The notes: a model not told the origin generated them from the letters alone. A DNA stretch of 64,000 nucleotides from Nocardioides seonyuensis (GCF_004683965.1 NZ_CP038436.1:1364001-1428000); one strand, 5' to 3'; positions 24,135 to 32,813 are shown, counted from the first letter of the stretch. Translations and numbers: made by a program.

Positions 24135-25504
24135 ACGACGCCCACGACCGCCTCAGCGACGACCTGGGACGGGTCCCGACCCCCGACGCGGCTGCTCCGC
24201 AGGCCGGCACGAACCTCCGCAGCGACGCCGCCGTCAGCACCGACAAGTACGACCAGATGCTGGCGCTGGCCGACCTGTTCGACTCCAGCGGCGACGACAT
24301 GCGTGAGCGCGCTCGGCTGGGCGCTGAGATCCTCGCCGACGACGACGTCGCCGACTCCGAGCCCCTGTCCAAGGCCACCTTCGCCCAGCTCGAGGAGGAC
24401 CTCCGGGCCGCCACGACGGGCAAGCACGGCCTCCTCACCAGGTCCGTGGAGCTCGACGCCGACGCGCTCGTCGTACGAGCCACTGTGCTGACCTACCAGT
24501 GGATCGACGAGCTCCAGCAGGCGGCCTACCAGACGTTGGGGTCGATCGCCGGCCGTGCCATCGGCTACCTCGCACCGGAGGTCGCACTCGGCGGGGCCAT
24601 CGTGAGCGCTGGCCTCATCGAGACCGACACCCTCGACCGCGAGGGCGTGACCGCCTACCTCAACGAGCTGGCCGAGAGCAATCCCGAGCTGATGGACCAC
24701 ATGGCCGGTGGTGGCGGCCTGCTCGACGGACTCCACATGCGCTCCCTGCTGACCGCTGGAGCACTCGCCTCCGAGCACGGGGCGGCTGCGGCGCGCGCGG
24801 GGATGCGGGCGATCGGCGTCGAGGCGTTCCCGACCGACTCCGTGTCGGCGTTCCGCGACTCCGCCGGGACGTTCGTCGACGTCGCGGAGGCAGCCCACGA
24901 CCCCGAGCGGGCCGAGGCCGACGCACCGCGCTCCCTCGAGGAGCTCATGTCTCACCTCTCCACGGCGGAGCGCCGCATCAGCGTGCAGCGTGTCAGCGCC
25001 GGACGCTACATCGCCTACCTCCCGGGTCACCTCGGCCCGGAGAACGGTCGCCTGAGGCTGGTCGGCGCCAGTCCGTCCAGCCAGGTCGAGCCCGTCGTGC
25101 GAGCCATCGAGGCGGCCATCGCCGAAGGCGACGAAGGCGCCCGGGTCATGCTCGTCGGCTCCGCCAGCGGCGGCACCGTCGCCGCCGAGATCGCCGGCTC
25201 GGTCACCTCCGAGAAGTTCGTCGTCGACCAGGTGATCACCGCGGGGGCGCCCGCGGCTCAGGTGCCGGTCATCCCCGACACGACGCGGATGCTGTCCTTC
25301 GAGGACCGGGCCGACCCGATCGCCCTGCTCGGCTCGCTGATCAACGCGCCCCTGTCCAACCGCGTCACCGTCGTCTTCGACGGCTCCGCCGGCGACGGCG
25401 GGGACGTCTACGTCGCCGGGGGTCGCGCGGCCGACGCCGCTCAGCATCCCGATCTCCAGGCCGAGATCCGGCGCATCCACGACCTGGGCTTCCTCGTCAG
25501 CTGA
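24131..25504 (+). CDS. Alpha/beta-hydrolase-like protein (T7SS satellite operon, gene 3)
   Basis: A 457-residue protein without signal peptide. The N-terminal 280 residues are helical and of unknown type. The C-terminal 170 residues look like an alpha/beta hydrolase: a strand, then VMLVGSASGGTVAAEIAG (nucleophile elbow G-x-S-x-G, Ser near residue 344), then VITAGAPAAQVP and an acid in FEDRADPIALLGS. The family is akin to hydrolases found beside ESX genes, such as the PE-PPE domain group, but this is not proven. ATG 24131 overlaps the EspG-like stop by 4 bases. Lipase or esterase activity outside the cell is an inference. Confidence 0.7.
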   Translation: MNDAHDRLSDDLGRVPTPDAAAPQAGTNLRSDAAVSTDKYDQMLALADLFDSSGDDMRERARLGAEILADDDVADSEPLSKATFAQLEEDLRAATTGKHGLLTRSVELDADALVVRATVLTYQWIDELQQAAYQTLGSIAGRAIGYLAPEVALGGAIVSAGLIETDTLDREGVTAYLNELAESNPELMDHMAGGGGLLDGLHMRSLLTAGALASEHGAAAARAGMRAIGVEAFPTDSVSAFRDSAGTFVDVAEAAHDPERAEADAPRSLEELMSHLSTAERRISVQRVSAGRYIAYLPGHLGPENGRLRLVGASPSSQVEPVVRAIEAAIAEGDEGARVMLVGSASGGTVAAEIAGSVTSEKFVVDQVITAGAPAAQVPVIPDTTRMLSFEDRADPIALLGSLINAPLSNRVTVVFDGSAGDGGDVYVAGGRAADAAQHPDLQAEIRRIHDLGFLVS

Positions 25505-25520
25505 TCGTCGCGCCCTCCAG

Positions 25521-25640
25521 GGTGGCGGCACCCGACATCGCTCCCGCCAAGGTGGCGGCACACAACAGCCCGCGGCGCCGTTTCGATGTCGTACGCCGCC
25601 AGGGTGGCGCCGCGGATGTCGTACGCCGCCAGGGTCACCG
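25521..25640. repeat. Intergenic GC-rich repeat tract
   Basis: GGTGGCG units start at 25521, 25551 and 25603, with a fourth, partial unit (ggtcaccg) at 25633; spacings are 30, 52 and 30. A 21-bp exact direct repeat, gatgtcgtacgccgccagggt, lies at 25585-25605 and 25615-25635. The tract sits between two convergent operons and immediately follows the stop codon at 25504. No coding role is supported. Confidence 0.8.
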
Positions 25641-25642
25641 AC

Positions 25643-27040
25643 TCACACGAGGTCGTGGACGAACTCCCCCAGCTGGGTGAGGTTGCGGCACTCGCTCATG
25701 GGGATCACCTCGGCGTAGGTGTCCGCAGCACTGTCTCCGCTCCCCCAGTGGCGTCGGTGCTCGGGGTTGAGCCACCACGACTGCCTCACCCCGCTGACGA
25801 GCTCACGCAGGACCGGCAGCCCGAGGTCGCTGTAGTTGGACCGGGCATCGCCCAGCACGAGCAGCGAGGACCGGGGCCCGAGGGCGTCGGCGTGGGACTC
25901 GGCGAAGCGGGTGAAGGCCCGCCCGTAGTTGGTGCGCCCGAAACGCGCAGCGTGTGCCGTGCTCGCCGCCAGCGCCTCCATCACCTCGACCGGGTCGGAG
26001 CCCCGACGGAACCGGTCGCTCACCTCGACCACGTCGTCGACGAAGGTGAAGGCGCGTACGCCGGTGAACTCCTCGCGCAGCGCGTAGACGAGCATCAGCG
26101 TGAACTGGGCGAAGCTCGCCACCGACCCGCTCACGTCGCACAGCACCACGAGGTCCGTGCGGTGGGGCCGCTTGGGCCGGTGGTGGGTCGTCAGGGGGAC
26201 CCCACCGGTCGAGATGGAGGCCCGGACGGTGCGACGCATGTCGAGGGGGCCGCGGCGACGGGCGTGCTGCTCCTTGGTGAGGCGGACCGCGAGGCGTCGC
26301 GCCAGCGGCAGGATCTCGCGGCGCATCTCGACCAGGTCGGCGCGCCGCGCCGCCGCGAAGTCGAGCCGGTCGATCGTCGGACGCACCGTGACGTCGACGA
26401 CGTGCTGGGGACCCTTCTCCTCCACGATGCGACGTCGCGCGTCCCCCTCGACCAGGGCGGTGAACGCGCCCACCCGCTGACCGGCCACGCGCTCGGCTCG
26501 CTCGGCGTCCATGCCCTCGGCGAGCAGGGCCTGCACGAGGCGCTCGATGAGCTCGTGGGGGCTGACCCGTTGCAGCGTCGTGTAGGCCGACCAGCTCGAG
26601 AGTCCGGGCCCGCGGCCGGGCATCGCGCCGAACCGCCCCACCGCCTCCGAGGCCAGGTCCTGCAGCGTTCGGCCGTCGCGGGCCCGCCGTTCCTGGGACT
26701 CCAGCGCCTCGGCGAGGTCCTCGCGGAAACGGCCCAGCTCGGGTCCGCCGTCGCGGACGCCCTCCTGCACGCCGTCGCCCGACGCGTCCGGCGTACGGCT
26801 CGCGGCGACGCCGTCCCCGACCATGCGCGGGTAGTAGAGGTCGAACACGGCGTCGAAGGTGACGCGTTGGGGCTGGCGCTTCACCAGGGTCGCGGCGTAG
26901 GCAGACCGCACCGTCTCCCGGTCAGCCCACGAGAGTCGTTCGAGGGCCGCGATCGCGTCGAGCCCCTCCGCCAGCGACACCGGCAGGCCCGCGGAGCGCA
27001 ACGCCTCCACGAAGCCGATGTGGGTGTCGAGCAGGCTCAC
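25643..27040 (-). CDS. VWA domain protein (CoxE-like), partner of MoxR ATPase
   Basis: A 465-residue protein with a C-terminal von Willebrand A domain. The metal site is DVSGSVASF near residue 303 (DxSxS), preceded by RTDLVVLC. A later TNYGRAFTRF supplies the conserved Thr. The N-terminal half is helical and typical of CoxE/YehP-like proteins. GTG 27038-27040 overlaps the MoxR stop by 4 bases and replaces a longer unsupported frame. MoxR/VWA pairs act as chaperones or metal inserters for other proteins; the client is not encoded here. Confidence 0.9.
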   Translation of the reverse strand: MSLLDTHIGFVEALRSAGLPVSLAEGLDAIAALERLSWADRETVRSAYAATLVKRQPQRVTFDAVFDLYYPRMVGDGVAASRTPDASGDGVQEGVRDGGPELGRFREDLAEALESQERRARDGRTLQDLASEAVGRFGAMPGRGPGLSSWSAYTTLQRVSPHELIERLVQALLAEGMDAERAERVAGQRVGAFTALVEGDARRRIVEEKGPQHVVDVTVRPTIDRLDFAAARRADLVEMRREILPLARRLAVRLTKEQHARRRGPLDMRRTVRASISTGGVPLTTHHRPKRPHRTDLVVLCDVSGSVASFAQFTLMLVYALREEFTGVRAFTFVDDVVEVSDRFRRGSDPVEVMEALAASTAHAARFGRTNYGRAFTRFAESHADALGPRSSLLVLGDARSNYSDLGLPVLRELVSGVRQSWWLNPEHRRHWGSGDSAADTYAEVIPMSECRNLTQLGEFVHDLV

Positions 27041-27921
27041 CCGGCGCCCCGGGTCGTCGCGAGCTTCAGCTCCTTGACCGCGCGCGCCTGGTCGGAGGAG
27101 TGCTTGAGGATGACGCCGAGGGTGGCCGCGACCGTCTGCTCGTCGAGGTCGTCGGTCTGGAGGGCGATCAGGGTGCGGGCCCAGTCGACCGACTCCGCGA
27201 TCGAGGGGGCCTTCTTGAGCTCGAGCTCGCGCAGGCGGGAGACGACGTCGACGAGCTGCGCCGCGACCCGGTCGTCGAGACCAGGCACCTGGCTGGTGAC
27301 AATGGCGCGCTCGCGGTCGGCATCGGGGTAGTCGAGGTGGAGGAAGAGGCAACGCCGCTTCACTGCCTCGGAGAGCTCGCGCGTGGCGTTGGAGGTGAGT
27401 ACGACGAACGGTCGACGCACGGCGGAGACGGTGCCGAGCTCGGGGATGGTCACGGCGAAGTCACTGAGGAGCTCGAGCAGCAGGCCCTCGACCTCGACGT
27501 CGGTCTTGTCGACCTCGTCGATCAGCAGCACGGTCGGCTCCTCGCGACGGATCGCGGTCAGCAGCGGCCGGGTGAGCAGGAACTCCTCGGTGAAGATGTC
27601 GTCGTGGGTCTCGCTCCACTCCTGGTCCGAGCCGCTGGCCTGGATGCGGAGGAGCTGCTTCTTGTAGTTCCACTCGTAGAGCGCCCGCGCCTCGTCGAGC
27701 CCCTCGTAGCACTGCAGGCGTACGAGCCCGGCCCCTGTCGCCCGGGCCACCGCCTTGGCGAGCTCTGTCTTGCCCACGCCGGCCGGCCCCTCGATCAGGA
27801 GGGGCTTCTCGAGCACCCCGGCGAGGTAGGCCGTCAGTGCGGTGGCCGGGTCGGCGAGGTAACCGGCCTGGCCCAGGCGCGAGGCAGCATCGTCGGAGGA
27901 GGAGAACCAGGTGTCGCTCAC
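27037..27921 (-). CDS. MoxR-family AAA+ ATPase
   Basis: A 294-residue ATPase with P-loop GPAGVGKTELAKAVA near residue 45, Walker B VLLIDEVDKTD near 132, sensor 1 VVLTSNATREL near 174 and arginine finger region KRRCLFLHLDYPD. MoxR proteins remodel or activate client proteins with a VWA partner, here encoded directly downstream with a 4-base overlap. It lies 51 bases downstream of tRNA-Ser on the same strand. Confidence 0.94.
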   Translation of the reverse strand: MSDTWFSSSDDAASRLGQAGYLADPATALTAYLAGVLEKPLLIEGPAGVGKTELAKAVARATGAGLVRLQCYEGLDEARALYEWNYKKQLLRIQASGSDQEWSETHDDIFTEEFLLTRPLLTAIRREEPTVLLIDEVDKTDVEVEGLLLELLSDFAVTIPELGTVSAVRRPFVVLTSNATRELSEAVKRRCLFLHLDYPDADRERAIVTSQVPGLDDRVAAQLVDVVSRLRELELKKAPSIAESVDWARTLIALQTDDLDEQTVAATLGVILKHSSDQARAVKELKLATTRGAG

Positions 27922-27972
27922 GGAGCGAGCCTAGGCCAGACGGCGGCCCTGCCCCGGACTCGCTCGTCCACG

Positions 27973-28060
27973 TGGCAGAGGGGGCGGGATTCGAACCCGC
28001 GGTAGGTCTCCCTACGACCGCTTTCAAGGCGGTTCCGATAGGCCACTCCGGCACCCCTCC
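27973..28060 (-). tRNA. tRNA-Ser(TGA)
   Basis: On the minus strand the gene begins GGAGGGGTGCCGGAGTGGCC, with anticodon loop CTTGAAAGC giving TGA. It has a long variable arm, the T-loop GGTTCGAATCC, discriminator G at 27976 and encoded CCA at 27973-27975. Position 1 pairs G.U with position 72. Confidence 0.97.
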
Positions 28061-28093
28061 GTGTGCCACACCGCAGGGCATGGCACACGGAGG
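28056..28093 (-). terminator. 13-bp hairpin between RTX gene and tRNA-Ser
   Basis: Bases 28056-28068 (cctccgtgtgcca) pair perfectly with 28081-28093 (tggcacacggagg) around a 12-nt loop. It lies 12 bases after the RTX stop on the minus strand, as expected of its terminator. Its distal arm includes the first five bases of the tRNA (28056-28060). Confidence 0.7.
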
Positions 28094-28104
28094 AGTCTAG
28101 GAGG

Positions 28105-30069
28105 TCAGTACTCCGCGGTGAGGCGGAAGGTCCACTGGACGCCGGACCCGTCGCCGTCGTCGCGGAAGCCGGAGCCCGACAGCACTCCGGTCTCTGGGTT
28201 CCACTCCGCCTCGGACCGCAGCGGGCCCACGACCGGGATGACGCCCTGGTGGCTGCTCTCCGGGCAGACCCACGTCACCTCCGCCAGCTCCGACCCGGCG
28301 GCCTCCAGGAAGTACCAGGGACCACCGTCCTCCTCGATCTGGACGTGGGTGCTCATGAAGTCGAACGGCTCACCTGCGGAGTAGGTGCAGCTCTCGCCGC
28401 CGCCGGTGCCCGTCCACGAGCCCGTGCCGTCGTTGGCGCGATAGATGGCCCGGGTGTAGTTGCAGTCCTCGGGTCCCTTGCAGTCGGTGACGGAGTACTG
28501 GTACTCCGAGACCGTGCGGAAGCTCCACTTCACCGTGGAGACCGAGTCGCCCCACTTCCACGTGGAGACACCCTCGAACTCCCCGACGAACCTGGCCGGG
28601 ATGCCCTGCTCGTGACAGGAGATCTTCGTCTCGGTGGTGTCGTCGCACCTGTCGGGGTCCTGCGGTGTGTTCTCCTCGGTGCCGGGGGTTCCGCCGTGGC
28701 AGACGTCGGCCCCGTCGCCCCCTGAGCACGTGTCGGTGCCGCCCTCGGCGCGCAGGAAGTCGTCTCCGGCACCACCGTCCAGCGAGTCGTCGCCGTCGCC
28801 GCCCTCGACCTGGACGTCGTTGCCGCCGGCTGCGAGGAGTACGTCGTTGCCGTCGCCGCCACTCATCACGTCTGCGTGCGGACCACCCTCGAGCTTGTCC
28901 GCACCGGCGTCGCCCTGGAGGAGCGTCCCCTCGTGGACCGTGCTGAGGGTGTCATCGCCCGTGCCGCCGTAGAGGCCGATGCCGGCGTCCTCGGCGACCA
29001 CACGGTCGTTGCCCCCGTCGCCGTACAGCAACCCGGCCACGCCGGTCCCCGAGCTGACGTGGTCGTCGCCCTCGCCCCCGTGCAGGATGTCCAGACCCGG
29101 TCCACCGTCGATCCGGTCGTTGCCGGCGCCCCCGTCGACGTCCTCGTCGTTCCCCGCGCCTGCAGCGATGGTGTCATCGTCCGCGCCGCCGTCGATGGTG
29201 TCCGCGTGGGGACCCCCGGTGATCGTGTCGCGTCCCGCATCGCCCTGGAGGAGCGTGCCCTCGTGGACCGTGCTGAGAGTGTCGTCACCCGTGCCGCCGT
29301 AGAGGCCGATGCCGGCGTCCTCGGCGACCACGCGGTCGTTGCCCCCGTCGCCGTACAGCAGCCCGGCCACTCCGGTCCCCGAGGTGAGGTGGTCGTTGCC
29401 CTCGCCCCCGTGGAGGATGTCGAGACCCGGACCGCCCTCGATGCGGTCGTTGCCCGGGCCGCCGTCGACGTCCTCGTCGTTGCCCGCCTCGGCGGTGATG
29501 AAGTCGTCGCCCTCACCGCCGTCGAGGTGGTCGGCGAAGTCGCTGCCGAACAGGTCGTCCGCGCCGCCGTCGCCGGACAGCAGGACGTGCTTGGCCTCGG
29601 AGACGAGGATGTCGTCCCCGCCGCGGCCGAAGGCGCCGACTCCATCGGCCTCCGCCCGGATCTGGTCCTTGCCGGGGCCGCCGTCGAGGATCCCGCTCTC
29701 CCCGCTGCCGGAGAAGATGTCGTCGTCACCGCCCTCGCCGTTGATCATGTCGAGGCCGCCACCGCCGTGCACCCGGTCGTTGCCGCCGCCGGCGCAGATC
29801 AGGTCCTTGCCACCGCCGCCCTTGATCCGGTCGGCACCGCCCAGGGCGACGATGACGTCACGGCCGCCGGTCCCCTTGATGACGTCCTTGCCCTTGGTGC
29901 CGACGATGGTCGCCTTGCGGCCCTCGCACTTGGGCACCTTGGCGGACGCCGCAGCGGGGACCAGGAGGGCCGACGCGGAGAGCACGGCCGTGACGCCCAG
30001 GAGCGCCGTGAGGTTGTTGATGACGCGCCTGTCACGGCGCGGCCCCTGCGGGCTGAGTTCTTGTCGCAT
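28105..30069 (-). CDS. Secreted RTX-type calcium-binding repeat protein
   Basis: A 654-residue exported protein. The signal peptide ends at about residue 43 (PAAASA before KVPKCEG). Roughly residues 55-480 are hemolysin-type nonapeptide repeats (GGxGxDxUx, for example GGGGNDRVHGGGGLDMI) that form a Ca2+-binding parallel beta-roll. A non-repetitive C-terminal domain of about 170 residues with four or more Cys and a Trp-rich start (GEFEGVSTWKWGDSVSTVKW) follows. No protease or lipase motif is seen. A 110-residue block is duplicated internally. It is last in an operon with the Ig-like secreted protein and the RDD protein. Confidence 0.88.
   Translation of the reverse strand: MRQELSPQGPRRDRRVINNLTALLGVTAVLSASALLVPAAASAKVPKCEGRKATIVGTKGKDVIKGTGGRDVIVALGGADRIKGGGGKDLICAGGGNDRVHGGGGLDMINGEGGDDDIFSGSGESGILDGGPGKDQIRAEADGVGAFGRGGDDILVSEAKHVLLSGDGGADDLFGSDFADHLDGGEGDDFITAEAGNDEDVDGGPGNDRIEGGPGLDILHGGEGNDHLTSGTGVAGLLYGDGGNDRVVAEDAGIGLYGGTGDDTLSTVHEGTLLQGDAGRDTITGGPHADTIDGGADDDTIAAGAGNDEDVDGGAGNDRIDGGPGLDILHGGEGDDHVSSGTGVAGLLYGDGGNDRVVAEDAGIGLYGGTGDDTLSTVHEGTLLQGDAGADKLEGGPHADVMSGGDGNDVLLAAGGNDVQVEGGDGDDSLDGGAGDDFLRAEGGTDTCSGGDGADVCHGGTPGTEENTPQDPDRCDDTTETKISCHEQGIPARFVGEFEGVSTWKWGDSVSTVKWSFRTVSEYQYSVTDCKGPEDCNYTRAIYRANDGTGSWTGTGGGESCTYSAGEPFDFMSTHVQIEEDGGPWYFLEAAGSELAEVTWVCPESSHQGVIPVVGPLRSEAEWNPETGVLSGSGFRDDGDGSGVQWTFRLTAEY
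28911..29485 (-). repeat. Internal 245-bp duplication in the RTX gene (period 330 bp)
   Basis: 28911-29155 and 29241-29485 are about 90 percent identical by eye and offset by exactly 330 bases, or 110 codons. Both encode the same run of RTX units (for example AGIGLYGGTGDDTL). Most differences are at third codon positions, pointing to a fairly recent in-frame duplication. Confidence 0.85.
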
Positions 30070-30079
30070 GGTGCCAGCC

Positions 30080-31690
30080 TCACCGGGTCCTCTTGCGCAC
30101 CGCTTGCGAGCGGCTTGCGGACACCGGCTCGGACCCGAGGTAGGCGACGACCAGCGTGTGCCGGCCGGGCCGGAGTCTGGGCAGCACCAGCGTGAGCCGG
30201 CCGCTCCGCGCCGCGGTGAGCCGGCCCCTGGCGATCACCTTGCCCCGGTCCCGGACCACGACCCTGCCGGTGGGAACGGCAGCGGCCAGGACCCTCACGG
30301 CGACCTTGCCCCGCCGACCGGGGACCAGCTTCCACCTCGCGGAGGTGGAGGACGTCACCTGGCCGACGACCGGCAACGGAGCAGCGGTCGGGGACGGGAC
30401 CGGTGCCGGTCCCGAGGTGGGCACCGGCGCGCTCGTCGGCTCCGGCTCCGGCTCCGGACCGGGGCCGGGAACCGGGCCGGGTCCTGGCTCCGGCTCCGGC
30501 TCCGGCTCTGGCTCTGGCTCACCGGTGGTGTCCACGGTCCACTCGTACGACGCACCCGGCGACTCGATGTTGCCGGCACTGTCCATCCCCTGCACCGCCA
30601 GGCGGTGGACACCCTGCTCGAGGTCACCGAGGACCACCGGTGAGCTGCACGAGCCCCACATGCCGTTCCCGGCGGGGCTGTCGATGCGGCAGCGGAACGA
30701 CGTCGCCTCCGGATTGGTGAAGGTGAACGTCGCACTGTTGCCGCGCACGTCGGAGGTCACGACGGTGGGGGTGGTCGGACCGGTCGAGTCGACGGTCCAC
30801 CACCACTCCGCCGGGATGGGGTCGACCCAGTCCCCGGTGCTTGCGTAGACACGCAAGCGGTGGAAGCCGTCGTCGAGGTACTCCAGGACGACCGACCGAC
30901 GCGGTCCCGACCCGCAGCACGTGAAGGGCTCGCCGTCGAGGGAGCACCAGAACTTCTCCCCGCCGATGGTCGCGAGGCCGATGACCGCGGTCCGGTCGCG
31001 CGAGACGGCCATCGGCCCGAACGTCATCTCGGTGTCGATCGAGACGATGTCGACCTGGGCCGCCCCTGCGTTCCCCGAGCCGTCCACGGCACGCACCTGG
31101 AACACGCGCCTGCCCTCGGGCACGGACCGGCGGACCGGGGAGGTGCACGGCGAGAACGACGCCTCCCCCTCGATCCGGCACAGGGTGGCGCCGTCGGTCG
31201 CGGTGAAGTCGAACTGGAAGGTGCGGTCGTCGGCCACCACCTGCGTGGCACTCACGGTGACGGTCGGGACCCCGACGTCCTGGAAGTGCGCGACCGGGGA
31301 CTTCTCGACCGAGCCGAAGGCACCCGAGTGCACCGCGCACTCGGTCACACCGTTCGTGGTGCGGGTCGTGTCGCAGCCGGTCCAGCCGGAGAACTGCCAC
31401 TGCCCCGCGGGGGAGGGCGAGGGCGTGGGGCGCAGCCACACCCACGCCTCGAAGGGTTCTTCGTTGCGGAACCGGCTGCACCACACGGTGACGCGGTGGT
31501 CCTGGTTGTCGTATCGGCTGCAGGTCGAGGGCGCGAGGTCCTCGAGGGTGCCCTCGACGACCCGGACGGAGCCGGCGCCCTCGATGCCGACGGTGACCCC
31601 TACCTGGCCTGCGTGTGCCGGTGCGGGGAGGGCGGCCACGAGGCCGACCGGTGCGAGCAGCGCCGCTACCGCGGCGAAGAGGCGGATCAT
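30080..31690 (-). CDS. Secreted Ig-like multi-domain protein with Pro/Glu/Gly linker
   Basis: A 536-residue exported protein with a signal peptide ending near residue 27 (APAHA). Three beta-rich modules of about 90 residues, each with a pair of Cys, follow. They resemble the Ig-like domains of actinobacterial surface proteins, with motifs such as VRAVDGSGNAGAAQVDIVS and VQGMDSAGNIESPGASYEW (the 'D-x-AGN' turn). A PEPEP/GPGP linker spans about 390-430, and a C-terminal beta-rich domain of about 95 residues contains KVAVRVLAA and GRHTLVVAYLGS. No sortase motif is seen. The start overlaps the RDD stop by 4 bases. Adhesin or surface role is inferred. Confidence 0.75.
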   Translation of the reverse strand: MIRLFAAVAALLAPVGLVAALPAPAHAGQVGVTVGIEGAGSVRVVEGTLEDLAPSTCSRYDNQDHRVTVWCSRFRNEEPFEAWVWLRPTPSPSPAGQWQFSGWTGCDTTRTTNGVTECAVHSGAFGSVEKSPVAHFQDVGVPTVTVSATQVVADDRTFQFDFTATDGATLCRIEGEASFSPCTSPVRRSVPEGRRVFQVRAVDGSGNAGAAQVDIVSIDTEMTFGPMAVSRDRTAVIGLATIGGEKFWCSLDGEPFTCCGSGPRRSVVLEYLDDGFHRLRVYASTGDWVDPIPAEWWWTVDSTGPTTPTVVTSDVRGNSATFTFTNPEATSFRCRIDSPAGNGMWGSCSSPVVLGDLEQGVHRLAVQGMDSAGNIESPGASYEWTVDTTGEPEPEPEPEPEPGPGPVPGPGPEPEPEPTSAPVPTSGPAPVPSPTAAPLPVVGQVTSSTSARWKLVPGRRGKVAVRVLAAAVPTGRVVVRDRGKVIARGRLTAARSGRLTLVLPRLRPGRHTLVVAYLGSEPVSASRSQAVRKRTR

Positions 31691-32211
31691 CGCGCCCTCA
31701 CCACCCGGGTGCCGGCGAGCGTGTCGTGCCAGCCGCGACGGGTCACGGAGTCCTGCGTGATCCCGAGCAGGATCGTGACGACGGCAACCAACATGGCCAC
31801 GCTGCCCACCAGTCCGCCGACGACCGGCACGACCGCCAGGACTCCCAGCGCTGTCCAGCAGTTGCGGCGCAGGGTCGCGCTGAGCGAGGGCGTGCCGCCG
31901 ACCTCGTCGACGACCCGCAGCCCCAGCAGTCGCTTGCCGAGCGTCTGCCCGTCGCGTGACTCCAGCACGGCGAAGTAGCCGAGGGTCACCCCCGCGGACA
32001 CCACGGCGGAGACGACCCCCGCCAGGAAGCCGGCGGCTCCCCCCAGGACGGCAGCGCCGAGCCCGAGCGGGAGGAGCACGACCATCAGGACCACGGCGAC
32101 GCCGACATGGTCGACCAGGCGGGCGACGGCCCGCTGCCAGACCTCCGCCTCTGCGATGGCGGGGCCGGCGCCCTCACGCTGGTAGAAGTGGGGGTCGGTG
32201 GTGGCGGACAT
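31687..32211 (-). CDS. RDD family membrane protein
   Basis: A 174-residue protein with three to four membrane segments. The conserved start WQRAVARLVDHVGVAVVLMV carries the R...D pair that names the family. The region ESRDGQTLGKRLLGLRVVDEVGG is the second family signature. RDD proteins are small membrane proteins of unclear transport function, often next to secreted-protein genes. Here the RDD gene heads an operon whose next two genes encode exported proteins. Confidence 0.9.
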   Translation of the reverse strand: MSATTDPHFYQREGAGPAIAEAEVWQRAVARLVDHVGVAVVLMVVLLPLGLGAAVLGGAAGFLAGVVSAVVSAGVTLGYFAVLESRDGQTLGKRLLGLRVVDEVGGTPSLSATLRRNCWTALGVLAVVPVVGGLVGSVAMLVAVVTILLGITQDSVTRRGWHDTLAGTRVVRAR

Positions 32212-32310
32212 GGGCGTCTCCTTCTCGAGGTCGTGAACCCCTCGATCGAAGCGAGAGACGCTTGCGGCTCGCTTGCACCCGCCTTGCGCCCCGCGCCGAC
32301 GCCGTCCGGC

Positions 32311-32700
32311 TCAGTCGGAGCCGCCGAGCTCCCCCTCGACGTCGTCCCAGGCGAGGTCGTTGCGACGCTGCAGGTGGTGTCGTACGTCGTCGACCAGGCG
32401 GAGTGCGTCGAGCCGCACCGCCTCGACGTCGGGCGCCTCCAGCACACGTGGGCCGAGCGCGCTGAGCCTTCGCAGGAGGGTGCGACGCTCGCGCAGCGCG
32501 ACGCCGTGACGCGGCTCCAGCCACCCGCTCTCGGGAGTCACCGCCTCGTGCAGGAGCAGGTCGCGGACCCCGGACATCCGTTGGCGCACGGTCCACCTCC
32601 ACCGGCCCAGCTCCGCCCCTTCGGGCGGACGACGAAGCACCCGTCGGAGCTCCACCAACGCGTGGAGAGGGGGTGCGTGGACAGTGGGGGAGAGGGTCAT
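32311..32700 (-). CDS. Conserved hypothetical helical protein
   Basis: Not recognised. 129 residues, rich in Arg and Leu, and all-helical by pattern (LHALVELRRVLRRPP, RMSGVRDLLLHEAV, RERRTLLRRLSALGPRVLE, LRLVDDVRHHLQRR). It has no membrane segment or signal sequence. ATG 32698-32700 is chosen because GGAGG sits 6-7 bases upstream; a longer frame to 32769 lacks a ribosome site. It lies 99 bases upstream of the RDD gene on the same strand and may share its promoter. Confidence 0.65.
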   Translation of the reverse strand: MTLSPTVHAPPLHALVELRRVLRRPPEGAELGRWRWTVRQRMSGVRDLLLHEAVTPESGWLEPRHGVALRERRTLLRRLSALGPRVLEAPDVEAVRLDALRLVDDVRHHLQRRNDLAWDDVEGELGGSD

Positions 32701-32813
32701 GACGACCTCCGGACCGTGGGGGGCCTGACGGTGCCTTCGAGTGTGACCCCGCCCGGCGGTGTGCGACAAGGGCCACCGCGTCGGCGCGACCCCTCTCGTG
32801 GTGAAATCCTCCC

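Noticed and set aside
25521..25640. Repeat tract as a CRISPR
   Set aside because: Irregular spacing (30, 52, 30), only two exact copies and no cas genes.
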